Shown: positions 17,851 through 26,137 of the stretch, one piece after another | How positions within the stretch are numbered: the first letter of the stretch is position 1 | Layout of the letters: each line of letters starts with the position of its first letter | Assembly: GCF_009742705.1 (NCBI RefSeq) | Contig: NZ_WPCU01000006.1 | Coordinates: 152,015-199,390 of the forward strand | Direction of reading: 5' to 3' | Source: Auraticoccus cholistanensis | Lineage (GTDB): Bacteria; Actinomycetota; Actinomycetes; Propionibacteriales; Propionibacteriaceae | Length of the DNA stretch: 47,376 nt | Program-made: the position numbers and the translations under genes | The notes under the pieces: generated by a model | What the model saw: the letters and a program-made list of their open reading frames with translations, nothing else | What the model was told of the DNA's origin: nothing | Database searches by the model: none

Positions 17851-17869
17851 TTAGTGCACGAACAGTTCG
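17851..17869. promoter_or_regulatory. Operator-like dyads between MarR gene and small divergent gene
   Basis: TTAGTGCACGAA (17851-17862) is a 10-of-12 palindrome of the type bound by MarR proteins, and it overlaps a perfect CGAAC-A-GTTCG palindrome (17859-17869). Both sit in an AT-rich patch midway between the divergent starts at 17806 and 17892. Confidence 0.5.
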
Positions 17870-17891
17870 CGCCCTCACCACAGGAGTCGAC

Positions 17892-18077
17892 ATGCCCAGG
17901 TCGCCGCGGAAAGACAGCTTCTCGCTCTGGTACCGGCTGGACCACCACGTCACCTACGCCCTGCTGCAGGTGGCCGGCCCGCCCCGGATGGACTCCGCGC
18001 GCGACCCCCGCGAGCAGATGAAGCGCGAGTACGAGCGGCGCAAGGCGCTGCACGAGCAGCGCCGCGCCGCCCGCTGA
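17892..18077 (+). CDS. Small basic hypothetical protein, 61 residues
   Basis: ATG 17892 has an AGGAG ribosome site six bases before it. The product is 61 residues: a basic start (MPRSPRKD), a central FSLWYRLDHHVTYALLQVAGPP that could be amphipathic, and a Lys/Arg/Glu-rich C-terminal helix (REQMKREYERRKALHEQRR). No family is recognised. It diverges from the MarR gene across an operator dyad, so it is a probable target of that regulator. High-GC third positions support coding. Confidence 0.6.
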   Translation: MPRSPRKDSFSLWYRLDHHVTYALLQVAGPPRMDSARDPREQMKREYERRKALHEQRRAAR

Positions 18078-18090
18078 GACCGCGGTCTAC

Positions 18091-19101
18091 TCAGCCGGCC
18101 GGGACCTCGCCGAGGGAGTCGGCCCACTCGACCAGCCGGTCGAAGCCGGCGTCGAGCTCGGCGTCCACCTGCTGGCGCGACGGGTCGGCGTCGTACCAGG
18201 CGATCTGGTCGTGCGCGGCCTGGTCGTAGCGGATGGTGGTGCCGAACTCCGGCACCAGGGCGCGCAGCTTGGCGCAGTCGAAGACGACCGAGTGCGCCTT
18301 GTCGCCCACCAGGCCGTCACCGACGGAGGGGATGGCGCGGGCGATGCTCTTCGAGGCCACGTGCACCAGCTCCGGCTCCACGCCGGCCGCGCGCCCCAGC
18401 CAGGTGTAGATCTGGTCCCAGGTGGGTGCGTGGTCGCCGGTGATGGTGAAGGTGTCACCCACCGCGGCCGGGTGACCCAGCAGCCCGACGAAGCCGACGG
18501 CGAAGTCGTCGGTGTGGGTCAGCGTCCACAGGCTGGTGCCGTCGCCGTGCACGACCACCGGCTTGCCGGCGCGCATCCGCGCCACGTCGGTCCACTGGCC
18601 GGTGGTGGGGATGAGGGTGTGGTCGTAGGTGTGCGACGGGCGCACGATCGTGATCGGCACGTCGTCCTGCCGGCTGGCGCGGACCAGGAGGTCCTCGCAG
18701 GCGATCTTGTTGCGGCTGTACTGCCAGAACGGGTTGTGCAGCGGCGTGGACTCCGTGATCGGCAGCCGCGCCGGGGGCTTCTGGTAGGCCGAGGCCGAGC
18801 TGATGAACACGTACTGCCCGGTGCGTCCGGCGAAGGTGCGCAGGTCCGCCTCGACGTGGTCGGGGGTGAAGGCGCGGAACTGGGCGACCACGTCGAACTC
18901 GCGGTCGCCCACCGCCGCCGCCACCGCGTCGGCGTCGGTGGCGTCGGCGGTCAGGTGCTCCACCTCCTCCGGCAGCTCCCGGGTGGTGGAGGTGCCGCGG
19001 TTGAGCACCGTCACCCGGTGCCCCTTCGCCACCGCGAGCCGGACGCTGGCCGCGCTGATGATCCCGCTGCCGCCGATGAAGAGCACGTCGAGAGAAGTCA
19101 T
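18091..19101 (-). CDS. NAD-dependent epimerase/dehydratase-like SDR protein
   Basis: A 336-residue extended short-chain dehydrogenase. The N-terminal FIGGSGIISAASVRLAVAKGH is the Rossmann dinucleotide loop, slightly changed from GxxGxxG. SSASAYQ and WQYSRNK supply the catalytic Ser and the Y-x-x-x-K pair, and ITIVRPSHTYD is a conserved substrate-side block. It resembles the NAD-dependent epimerases annotated next to sugar or isoflavone reductase-like genes; substrate cannot be given. ATG 19101 has no clear ribosome site. It runs in the same direction as the upstream TauE gene with 47 bases between. Confidence 0.85.
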   Translation of the reverse strand: MTSLDVLFIGGSGIISAASVRLAVAKGHRVTVLNRGTSTTRELPEEVEHLTADATDADAVAAAVGDREFDVVAQFRAFTPDHVEADLRTFAGRTGQYVFISSASAYQKPPARLPITESTPLHNPFWQYSRNKIACEDLLVRASRQDDVPITIVRPSHTYDHTLIPTTGQWTDVARMRAGKPVVVHGDGTSLWTLTHTDDFAVGFVGLLGHPAAVGDTFTITGDHAPTWDQIYTWLGRAAGVEPELVHVASKSIARAIPSVGDGLVGDKAHSVVFDCAKLRALVPEFGTTIRYDQAAHDQIAWYDADPSRQQVDAELDAGFDRLVEWADSLGEVPAG

Positions 19102-19148
19102 ACGGTGATGCTGCCAGCCGTCCTCGCCGTCCGGGCGGGTGGGGCGGC

Positions 19149-19937
19149 TCAGCCGGCCAGCGCGAGCTGCCACAACCCCTTGCCGACGGCGGCGAGAGAC
19201 CCGACCAGCGCCACCCCCAGCACGAGCCCCCGGGCGTGCTGCGGCGGGATCCGCTCGTACAGGACGGAGCCGACCAGCATGCCGACCGGCAGCGCGCCGA
19301 GGCAGGCCAGCACCAGCGGCAGCGGCAGGTCGAGGTGGTGCTTGACCAGCAGCGAGAAGACGTTGGTGGCCAGCGACACCAGCTGGGCGGTGGCCACGAA
19401 GGTGGTGCCGATCAGCGCGGTGGAGGCGGCGTAGACGGCCAGCGCTGGACTGCCCACCCCCGCGGTGACGTTGCTGAACCCCGACACGGCCCCGGCGAGC
19501 ACCGGGCCCGCCCGGTGCTGCAGCACCCGGAGCGGACGACGCGACAGCGCGAGGCAGACCGCGAGCGTCGCCACACCGCCCACGACCAGCAGCAGCACCC
19601 GCTCGTCCAGCAGCCGCACCACGAGGGCGCCGGCCGGTACGCCGGGCAGCACGCCCAGCAGCAGCGCCCCGGCCAGCCGACGGTCGACCGAGCGCCACAG
19701 CCGGCTCAGCACCAGCACGCAGACGCAGGCCGACATCAGGTTGGCCAGCACGACGCCGTCCAGCGGGCCGAGCAGCAGCACCATGGCCGGCCCCGACACC
19801 AGCGCGAACCCGACACCGGTGACCCGCTGCAGCGTCGCGCCGGCGGTGACGCTGACCAGGGTCAGCGCCCAGACCAGGACGGGGGTCAGCGCGCTGCCCT
19901 CCGAGCGGCGGGACGATCGTGCATGTCGGCACCCCAT
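19149..19937 (-). CDS. TauE/SafE-family anion permease
   Basis: A membrane protein of about 262 residues in the TauE/SafE (formerly DUF81) family, proposed exporters or importers of sulfite, sulfoacetate and other organic anions. About eight hydrophobic segments are seen. The two halves each carry a conserved turn: GATLQRVTGVGFALVSGPAMVLL near the N-terminus and GAVSGFSNVTAGVGSPALAVYAAS in the middle. Start is ATG 19937; a GTG at 19940 is equally possible. It may be cotranscribed with the epimerase-like gene downstream. The substrate is unknown. Confidence 0.85.
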   Translation of the reverse strand: MGCRHARSSRRSEGSALTPVLVWALTLVSVTAGATLQRVTGVGFALVSGPAMVLLLGPLDGVVLANLMSACVCVLVLSRLWRSVDRRLAGALLLGVLPGVPAGALVVRLLDERVLLLVVGGVATLAVCLALSRRPLRVLQHRAGPVLAGAVSGFSNVTAGVGSPALAVYAASTALIGTTFVATAQLVSLATNVFSLLVKHHLDLPLPLVLACLGALPVGMLVGSVLYERIPPQHARGLVLGVALVGSLAAVGKGLWQLALAG

Positions 19938-20102
19938 CACACCTCGACGCCCTGAAAAGGGCCGTACCAGGATGAAAACGCCGTTACCGGCGGTCGACCC
20001 TTGTCACGACCTCCTCGCTGTGGTGCTGTGGACGGGAACCACCCACCCCACCCCGGCGACCTGGTCCGACGAAGGCACGGGTCGCCCAGCAGGAGACCCG
20101 CC

Positions 20103-22517
20103 ATGTCACCTCGTCCTGTCGACCCGCCGACCCCCGTCGAGCCCTCGTCCCGTCGCCGCCGTCCCGCCGCGGTCGCGGCGGCCTGGCTCGCCGCCGCCGC
20201 CCTCGCGGCGCCGCTGCTGCCCATCGCCGCCACCGCCGAGGCCACCCCGGTGGCTCCCGCCCCCGCGGCCTCGCCGCAGGAGGTCGCCCAGACCGGCACC
20301 CTGCCGCTGGTGCCTCAGCCCGTGCTCGTCGAGCAGGGTGAGGGGGAGCCGTGGCGGCTGACGTCGGCCACCCGGATCGCCGCCACCGGCGACGCCCGCC
20401 CGGTCGCCCGGGCCCTCGCCGAGGAGCTCCGCACCGCCACCGGGTACCGGATCCCGGTGCCCGCGCGCGCGAAGGCGGGCGACCTCGAGATCGTGGTCGA
20501 CGCCGAGGCCGACTACACCGTCGAGGGCGAGGCCCCGGCGGAGGAGTCCTACACCCTCGACGTCACCGCCGAGGGCGCCCGCATCACCGCCCGGACCGCC
20601 CACGGCGCCCACAACGGCGTGCAGACCCTGCGCCAGCTGCTGCCGGCCTGGGTCGGCAGCGAGCGACCCGTCCACGCCGACTGGTCGGTGCCCAGCGTGC
20701 ACATCGAGGACGCCCCGCGCTTCGCCTACCGCGGCGTGATGCTCGACGTGGCCCGGTCCTTCCAGGACGTCGACATGGTCAAGCGCTACATCGACACGCT
20801 CGCCTCGCTCAAGGCCAGCCACCTCCACCTGCACCTGGCCGACGACCAGGGCTGGCGGATCGAGATCACCAACGAGGGCCGGGTCGAGGGCGACACCATC
20901 GACTACACCCGGCTGACCGAGATCTCGGGCCGCACCGCCATGAACACCCAGGGCTACCAGCAGGAGCTCGGCCGCAGCGGCTACTACACCCAGGAGGAGT
21001 ACGTCGACATCGTCGAGTACGCCCGGGACCGCTTCATCACGGTCGTCCCCGAGATCGACGTCCCCGGGCACACCAACGCCGCCCTGCACGCCATCCCCGA
21101 GCTCAACACCGACCGCTCGCTGCCGGCCCGCGACCCCGAGACGGGCGTCGTCGACTGGAACGGCACCGGCGACGTCGGCTACTCCGCCCTCGACGAGCTG
21201 CACGAGCCCACCTACGACTTCGTCAACCACGTCTTCGGCCAGATCGCCGACCTCACCCAGGGGCCGCTGGTGCACGTCGGGGGCGACGAGTCCCACGCCA
21301 TGGGGCACGAGCGCTACGTCGACTTCGTCAGCCGCGCCGTGCCCGAGGTCCGCGAGACCACCGGCGCAGGCGTGATGGGCTGGACCGAGTTCGCCGAGGC
21401 GGGCCTCAGCCAGGGCGAGGGCTACTGGGAGGGCTCGGTCGTGCACTACTGGGTCGGCTCCGGCGACTGGGTGCGCGACTTCGTCTCCAAGGGCGGCAAG
21501 GCCGTGGTCTCCGACGCCGGCCGGTCCTACCTGGACATGAAGTACGACTCGATGACGCCGATCGGGCTGACCTGGGCCTGCCGCGGCGACTGCGACTACC
21601 CGCGCTACTACGAGTGGGAGCCCACCACCGTGGTCGAGGGCGGGCTGGCCGAGGAGGACATCCTCGGCGTCGAGGCGCCGATGTGGTCGGAGACCATCCG
21701 CGGTGAGGACCAGGCGATGTACATGGCGCTGCCCCGGGCGGCGGCCATCCTCGAGACCGGCTGGAGCCGTGCCGAGGACAAGGACCTCGCCTCCTTCTCC
21801 TCGCGCCTCGGTGCCCTGGGACCGCACCTGACCGTCACCGACACCAACTACTACGAGAGCCGCCGCGCCCCCTGGGCCTGGACCGCCGCGGGGCTGGACG
21901 CCACCGTGCGCCGTGGCCGCAGCACCACCCTCGACGTGGCCCTGGTGGCCGCCCCCGGCACGAAGGTCTCCGCCGACGGCACCTCGCTGGTGCCCGACAC
22001 CGTCACCACCGACGGCGACCCCGCCTCGCAGAGCGTGCTGACCGAGCCGCTCACCGCGGTGCTGGTCTGCGGGGACCAGGAGCTCCCGGTCACCTTCACC
22101 TCCGAGGAGGCGCGCGGCGTGCTGCACGGCGCGGGCACCTACACCGCGCAGGTCACCGGCAGCTTCACCACCTCCGCCGACTGCGAGCTGCGGACGTCGG
22201 CGGGGGCGGGCGTGCCGGTGTCGATCGGGCTGGGACGCGGGCCGGCGCCCGACGTCGAGCCGGGTGAGCCCACGCTCGAGGTCGAGGACGGCCCGCTCGC
22301 CAGCGGGAGCTGGTTCTACCTGACCGTGGCGGGCTTCGCTCCGGAGGCCTACCTCGACGTGAGGATCGACGACACCCTGGTCTACCGGCTGCGCACCGAC
22401 GAGGAGGGCCGGTTCGCCCGGACGGCGCTGGTCCCGCGCGGGACGCCGGCCGGGGAGCACGAGCTGGTCGTGCAGCAGGGCGACCGGCAGGTCGGGACCA
22501 CCATCACGGTGGAGTGA
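20103..22517 (+). CDS. Secreted beta-N-acetylhexosaminidase (GH20)
   Basis: An 804-residue secreted glycosidase. A Sec-type signal peptide (RRRR then a long Ala/Leu stretch, about residues 17-45) precedes a GH20 accessory domain (65-200) and the GH20 barrel from about 205. The barrel shows FAYRGVMLDVARSF, LHLHLADDQGWRIEI, VVPEIDVPGHTNAAL and the catalytic pair D395-E396 in HVGGDES. Residues beyond about 620 form extra beta-rich domains with Cys pairs and no sorting signal. It removes terminal GlcNAc or GalNAc from chitin fragments or glycans by substrate-assisted catalysis. ATG 20103 follows AGGAG. Confidence 0.94.
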   Translation: MSPRPVDPPTPVEPSSRRRRPAAVAAAWLAAAALAAPLLPIAATAEATPVAPAPAASPQEVAQTGTLPLVPQPVLVEQGEGEPWRLTSATRIAATGDARPVARALAEELRTATGYRIPVPARAKAGDLEIVVDAEADYTVEGEAPAEESYTLDVTAEGARITARTAHGAHNGVQTLRQLLPAWVGSERPVHADWSVPSVHIEDAPRFAYRGVMLDVARSFQDVDMVKRYIDTLASLKASHLHLHLADDQGWRIEITNEGRVEGDTIDYTRLTEISGRTAMNTQGYQQELGRSGYYTQEEYVDIVEYARDRFITVVPEIDVPGHTNAALHAIPELNTDRSLPARDPETGVVDWNGTGDVGYSALDELHEPTYDFVNHVFGQIADLTQGPLVHVGGDESHAMGHERYVDFVSRAVPEVRETTGAGVMGWTEFAEAGLSQGEGYWEGSVVHYWVGSGDWVRDFVSKGGKAVVSDAGRSYLDMKYDSMTPIGLTWACRGDCDYPRYYEWEPTTVVEGGLAEEDILGVEAPMWSETIRGEDQAMYMALPRAAAILETGWSRAEDKDLASFSSRLGALGPHLTVTDTNYYESRRAPWAWTAAGLDATVRRGRSTTLDVALVAAPGTKVSADGTSLVPDTVTTDGDPASQSVLTEPLTAVLVCGDQELPVTFTSEEARGVLHGAGTYTAQVTGSFTTSADCELRTSAGAGVPVSIGLGRGPAPDVEPGEPTLEVEDGPLASGSWFYLTVAGFAPEAYLDVRIDDTLVYRLRTDEEGRFARTALVPRGTPAGEHELVVQQGDRQVGTTITVE

Positions 22518-22758
22518 GCGCCTCGGCCCGCTCGGTGGGCTGCGATGCGGTCGCCGACCGCGAGCGGCGGGGGAGACCGCCGCCACCACCCGGCGGCCAG
22601 CGGCAGCAGCACCGCCGTCCGCGGACCGGACGACGACGCCGCCGCGGCGACCACCGGGGATCGACCACGGGCGACGTCCCCGCAGGCGTGTGCGTGCATC
22701 GCCATGCCTGCATGTCAGGAGGACGACGTCCGGGGGGAAACCGAGCAGGCCGCGCGCC

Positions 22759-23007
22759 TCAGCTCGTGCTGCCGTAGCGACGCCGGAAACGTTCCACGCG
22801 ACCCTCCGTGTCGACGAGCCGGCCGCGCCCCGTCCAGAACGGGTGGCTGGCGGTCGAGACGTCGACGTCGTGCACCGGGTACGTCCGGCCGTCCTCCCAG
22901 ACCACCGTCTCGGTCGGCTGCAGCGTCGAGCGGGTCAGGAAGGCGAAGCCGGCCGAGCGGTCGCGGAAGACGACGGGTCCGTAGCGGGGGTGGATGTCCT
23001 TCTTCAT
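22759..23007 (-). CDS. rpmE2: Ribosomal protein L31 type B (zinc-independent)
   Basis: An 82-residue L31 beginning [20 protein letters not shown], of the longer B type. It has no cysteine, so it lacks the zinc site of ordinary L31. It is the last gene of the leftward Zur operon, 22 bases after rpmJ. In other bacteria this paralogue replaces zinc-binding L31 on the 50S subunit when zinc is scarce. Confidence 0.95.
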   Translation of the reverse strand: MKKDIHPRYGPVVFRDRSAGFAFLTRSTLQPTETVVWEDGRTYPVHDVDVSTASHPFWTGRGRLVDTEGRVERFRRRYGSTS

Positions 23008-23029
23008 GGCGGTCTCCTCTTCCGGGCGT

Positions 23030-23152
23030 TCAGCCCTGCCGGGCCTTGAACCGCGGGTTGCGCTTGTTGATGACGAACGTCCGTCCCCGCCGGCGCACGA
23101 TCTGGGCGCCGGGGATCTTCTTCAGGGCACGGAGCGAGTTGCGGACCTTCAC
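23030..23152 (-). CDS. rpmJ: Ribosomal protein L36, zinc-free form
   Basis: A 40-residue L36 starting at GTG 23152 with AAGGAG eight bases ahead. The sequence ([15 protein letters not shown], then [21 protein letters not shown]) lacks the C-x2-C...C-x4-H zinc ligands of standard L36, like the YkgO-type paralogue. It lies between mrf and rpmE2 and belongs to the zinc-starvation set. Confidence 0.92.
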   Translation of the reverse strand: MKVRNSLRALKKIPGAQIVRRRGRTFVINKRNPRFKARQG

Positions 23153-23164
23153 GGGTCTCCTTCG

Positions 23165-23190
23165 TGGTCGGTGGTCGGTGTCGGTGGTCA
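23165..23190. repeat. GGTCGGT-like short tandem array at the end of mrf
   Basis: Imperfect tandem GGTCGGT, GGTCGGT, GTCGGT, GGTCA units contain the mrf stop codon at their right end and run towards the rpmJ ribosome site. They share unit sequence with the array at 4766-4807. Confidence 0.6.
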
Positions 23191-24288
23191 GGCGGCGGCG
23201 CGCCGGATGGCGCCCAGCCAGGGCTCGAAGCCGTCGGAGAAGGCCTCCCAGAGCATCCCGCGGGCCTCGATCTCGGCGTCGTCGAGCAGCAGCCGGTCGA
23301 AGTCCTCCCGGAGCCGGCCGATCCGGACCCGGCTGGCCGTGGTGCCGGTGACGGAGATCCGGGTGAACGGGCGGGTGGAGCCCCACGGTGAGCCGGTGCC
23401 GATGCTGAGCTGGCCGCCCGCGCCGTCCCAGACGCCGACGTCCCCGGGTCGGGTCGGCAGCCAGAAGCAGCCGCGGGTCCGCACGCCGGCACTGCCGAGC
23501 AGCTCGATCCCGTCCAGCAGCCGCTCCGGGTGGAAGGGCCGCACCGAGGACAGCTCGAGGCTCCAGGTGTGCCGGTTCACCACGAGCGGCACGGTCGGCG
23601 GTCGGGTGGGGGAGACCCACGCCTCGGTGCGGGCGTGCTGGTGCAGCCCCTCGAGCAGACCCCGGCCGTCGAGCCGGGAGGTGTCGGTGACGAGCTCGAC
23701 CCCCGGACGGGCCAGCGCCCGCAGCAGCGCCCGGCCCTCGGCGTCGCTGGCCCCCGTCACGGCAAGCAGGTCGGCGTACTCGACCAGGCTGCTGCAGGTC
23801 TCGGCGACCCCGCGGTCGTCGTCGGGGGCCGCGTGCAGCCCCCGTTCACGCAGCAGGTCGTCGCCGAGCAGGTCGGCGGCCAGCGTGGTGCCCGCCAGCG
23901 CGGTCACCACGGAGCTGATCCGGGCGTGGGGGGCGGCGGTCGGGTCCAGCTCGAGCAGCCGGCACACCTGCACCGCCTCCGCGGCCACCGGCAGGTGGGC
24001 GACCACCGCCTCCCACCGCCCGTCCGCGCAGAGCCGTTCGAGGGTGGGGATGATGTCCTCCCGCAGCGCGCAGCTGACGCAGGCGTGGTCGAGCTGGTGC
24101 ACCACCTGCTCGACCACCCCGTCGGCGTCGCTGACCACCCGGTGAAGCTGTTGTGCCTCGACGTGCAGGTCGTGCCGGACGACCACCGCGCGCGGCAGGT
24201 CCCACTGGCAGCCGATGGTGACCGACGCCATCGCGGTGGCGTCGATCCCGGTGACGAGGACCACCGGCACCGTCCCGACCCGGCTCAC
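23188..24288 (-). CDS. mrf: Ribosome hibernation factor-recruiting GTPase-like protein (MRF)
   Basis: A 366-residue CobW/COG0523-related protein. It begins [20 protein letters not shown], where the P-loop should be, but the GxxxxGK-S/T consensus is lost, as in mycobacterial MRF-like proteins. [19 protein letters not shown] carries the CxxC metal motif of the family, and the C-terminal part (about 260-366) is the CobW C-terminal domain. GTG 24288 overlaps the rpmF stop (GTGA). In mycobacteria MRF is encoded with zinc-free ribosomal proteins and recruits the hibernation factor MPY to ribosomes on zinc starvation; the same gene company here supports that role. A zinc metallochaperone is the alternative. 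Confidence 0.85.
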   Translation of the reverse strand: MSRVGTVPVVLVTGIDATAMASVTIGCQWDLPRAVVVRHDLHVEAQQLHRVVSDADGVVEQVVHQLDHACVSCALREDIIPTLERLCADGRWEAVVAHLPVAAEAVQVCRLLELDPTAAPHARISSVVTALAGTTLAADLLGDDLLRERGLHAAPDDDRGVAETCSSLVEYADLLAVTGASDAEGRALLRALARPGVELVTDTSRLDGRGLLEGLHQHARTEAWVSPTRPPTVPLVVNRHTWSLELSSVRPFHPERLLDGIELLGSAGVRTRGCFWLPTRPGDVGVWDGAGGQLSIGTGSPWGSTRPFTRISVTGTTASRVRIGRLREDFDRLLLDDAEIEARGMLWEAFSDGFEPWLGAIRRAAA

Positions 24289-24458
24289 CGCTCCCGCACC
24301 TCGACCAGGCCCCGCTGGACGGCCTTGACCAGGCGCCGCGGCACCCGGACGACCCGGCCGTCCACGGTCACCGGGACGAGGTCGGGCACGGTCGCCTTCC
24401 ACTGCGCCCGCCGGTGCCGGGTGTTGCTGCGGGACATCCTGCGCTTGGGGACGGCCAC
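24285..24458 (-). CDS. rpmF: Ribosomal protein L32, zinc-free form
   Basis: A 57-residue L32 from GTG 24458 ([20 protein letters not shown]), a hallmark L32 start. The CxxC pairs of the zinc-binding form are absent; the C-terminal half is [19 protein letters not shown]. It is the first gene of the leftward Zur operon and overlaps mrf by four bases. Confidence 0.94.
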   Translation of the reverse strand: MAVPKRRMSRSNTRHRRAQWKATVPDLVPVTVDGRVVRVPRRLVKAVQRGLVEVRER

Positions 24459-24483
24459 TTCTGCTCCTCCAGGTCGATGTGCT

Positions 24484-24507
24484 TAATGAGAATGATTCTC
24501 GTATGCT
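24484..24507. promoter_or_regulatory. Zur box in the divergent promoter
   Basis: A perfect palindrome GAGAAT-G-ATTCTC (24488-24500) within TAATGAGAATGATTCTCGTA matches actinobacterial Zur sites. It stands between the rpmF start (24458) and rpmB start (24537). TATGCT (24502-24507) at its right edge is a plausible -10 for the rightward operon. Zinc-loaded Zur should repress both operons. Confidence 0.9.
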
Positions 24508-24536
24508 CGAACCACACCGTACACGAGGAGGACCTC

Positions 24537-24773
24537 TTGTCAGCCACCTGCCAGGTCACCGGGGCCACCCCCGGGTTCGGCCACTCCGTCTCGCACTCCC
24601 ACCGCCGCACGAAGCGACGCTTCGACGTCAACCTGCAGCGCAAGACCTACTGGGTGCCCAGCCTGGGGCGCCAGGTCACGCTCACCCTCAGCGCCCGCGG
24701 GATCAGGACCGTCGACGCCCGCGGGATCGACGCCGTCGTCGCCGACATCCGCGCCCGAGGAGGGCGGCTCTGA
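24537..24773 (+). CDS. rpmB: Ribosomal protein L28, zinc-starvation paralogue
   Basis: A 78-residue L28 ([30 protein letters not shown], seen in two blocks) starting at TTG 24537, five to six bases after GAGGAGG. Only one cysteine remains, so no zinc ribbon can form. First gene of the rightward Zur operon; its TGA overlaps the next ATG by one base. Confidence 0.94.
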   Translation: MSATCQVTGATPGFGHSVSHSHRRTKRRFDVNLQRKTYWVPSLGRQVTLTLSARGIRTVDARGIDAVVADIRARGGRL

Positions 24774-24940
24774 TGGCCAAGCGCAACGACCTGCGTCCGC
24801 TGGTGAAGCTCCGCTCCAGCGCCGGCACCGGCTACACCTACGTCACCCGCAAGAACCGCCGCAACGACCCCGAGCGGCTCACCCTGCGCAAGTTCGACCC
24901 GATCGCCCGGCGCCACGTCGAGTTCAAGGAGACCCGCTGA
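24773..24940 (+). CDS. rpmG: Ribosomal protein L33, zinc-free form
   Basis: A 55-residue L33 ([20 protein letters not shown] then [20 protein letters not shown]) without any cysteine, the C-minus form. TGATG overlaps couple it to L28 upstream and S14 downstream. Confidence 0.95.
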   Translation: MAKRNDLRPLVKLRSSAGTGYTYVTRKNRRNDPERLTLRKFDPIARRHVEFKETR

Positions 24941-25245
24941 TGGCCAAGCGCTCCAAGATCGCCGCGAACGAGCAGCGGAAGCGGACGGTCGCCCGCTACG
25001 CCGCACGCCGGGCCGAGCTCAAGGCCGAGGTCCGCCGTCCCGACGCCACCCCCGACGAGCGGCTCGCCGCCGTCCGGGCGCTGTCCGCTCTGCCGCGCGA
25101 CGCCTCGCCCACCCGGGTGCGCAACCGCGACGCCGTCGACGGACGTCCCCGCGGGCACCTGCGGAAGTTCGGGCTGTCCCGGGTGCGGGTGCGCGCGCTG
25201 GCCCACCAGGGCGTGCTGCCCGGGGTCACCAAGTCCAGCTGGTGA
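24940..25245 (+). CDS. rpsN: Ribosomal protein S14, zinc-free form
   Basis: A 101-residue S14 ([21 protein letters not shown]-terminal [27 protein letters not shown] in two parts), the long zinc-independent type without CxxC pairs. ATG overlaps the L33 stop. The S18 paralogue often found in such operons is not present in this window. Confidence 0.95.
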   Translation: MAKRSKIAANEQRKRTVARYAARRAELKAEVRRPDATPDERLAAVRALSALPRDASPTRVRNRDAVDGRPRGHLRKFGLSRVRVRALAHQGVLPGVTKSSW

Positions 25246-25294
25246 CGACCCTGCACCGCCCCCGGCCGCCCGGCTGCCCGCGCTCCGGCACGGG

Positions 25295-25504
25295 GTGCTG
25301 CTGCCGTCCGCGCCCGCCGCGGCACTGGTGGTGTCGGGGCTGCTGGGCATCGGGCTGGGGTCGGCGGTGATCGACCCCGCCGACACGGCCCGCTACCTGT
25401 GGGCCGCGGTGAGCGGCGGCATGACCTCCGGCGCCTCGGTCGGTGCGGTCACCGTCACCCTGTTCGGGGCGCTGGCGGTGCGAGGGACACCACCATCGGA
25501 GTGA
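25295..25504 (+). CDS. Small membrane protein, 69 residues (uncertain)
   Basis: GTG 25295 opens a short frame with two hydrophobic stretches (AAALVVSGLLGIGLGSAV and AVTVTLFGALAV) separated by a polar loop, ending RGTPPSE. It lies 49 bases after rpsN on the same strand with no good ribosome site, and could be read with the Zur operon. GC-rich third positions favour coding, but no family is recognised. Confidence 0.35.
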   Translation: MLLPSAPAAALVVSGLLGIGLGSAVIDPADTARYLWAAVSGGMTSGASVGAVTVTLFGALAVRGTPPSE

Positions 25505-25561
25505 ATCCATGTCCCGGCGACCACCGTCGGGTCTGGTGAACTGTCAGAGCTGGGTGGCATC

Positions 25562-26137
25562 GTGACCGGCATGGCGATCGACTGGACGCAGCAGCTGGAC
25601 GAGCAGCTCGACTGGCACTGGCGCGAGCAGGCCCGCCCGCGGCTGGAGGGGCTCACCGACGAGGAGTACCTGTGGGAGCCGGTGGCCGGCTGCTGGAGCC
25701 TGCGTCGCCGCGGGCCCGACACCCCGGTGGACGCCCCCGGATCGGGGGAGTGGACCTGCGACTTCACCTTCCCGCCGCCGCAGCCCGAGCCGGTCACCAC
25801 CATCGCCTGGCGGCTGGCCCACGTGGTGGTCGGCGTGCTGGGCCAGCGGTCCGCGTCCCACTTCGGCGCGGAGTTCGCCTGGGGGCCGGCGGACTACTTC
25901 CGGTGGCGCTACGTCGGCACGGCTGCCGAGGCGCTGGAGCAGCTGGACGCCACCTACGGCGCCTGGCGGGCGGGGGTGGCCGCCCTCGACGCCGAGGGGC
26001 TGGCCCGACCGGTCGGTCCGGCCGAGGGAGACTGGGCCGAGCACCCCATGGCCGAGCTGGTGCTGCACATCAACCGCGAGGTGATCCACCACCTGGCCGA
26101 GGTCGCCCTGCTCCGCGACCTCTACGCCCACCGCTGA
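25562..26137 (+). CDS. DinB-family (DfsB/DUF664-type) protein
   Basis: A 191-residue four-helix-bundle protein of the DinB/YfiT-like superfamily. It shows the opening WTQQLDEQLDWHWREQARPRLEGL, the conserved DEEYLWEPVAGCWSLR, TTIAWRLAHVVVGVLGQR with the first metal-binding histidine, and LHINREVIHHLAEVALLRDLY with the other two. Relatives include mycothiol-dependent enzymes, so thiol transfer or detoxification is possible but not shown. Start at GTG 25562, with ATG 25571 equally good. Its last 68 bases overlap the convergent gene on the other strand. Confidence 0.88.
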   Translation: MTGMAIDWTQQLDEQLDWHWREQARPRLEGLTDEEYLWEPVAGCWSLRRRGPDTPVDAPGSGEWTCDFTFPPPQPEPVTTIAWRLAHVVVGVLGQRSASHFGAEFAWGPADYFRWRYVGTAAEALEQLDATYGAWRAGVAALDAEGLARPVGPAEGDWAEHPMAELVLHINREVIHHLAEVALLRDLYAHR

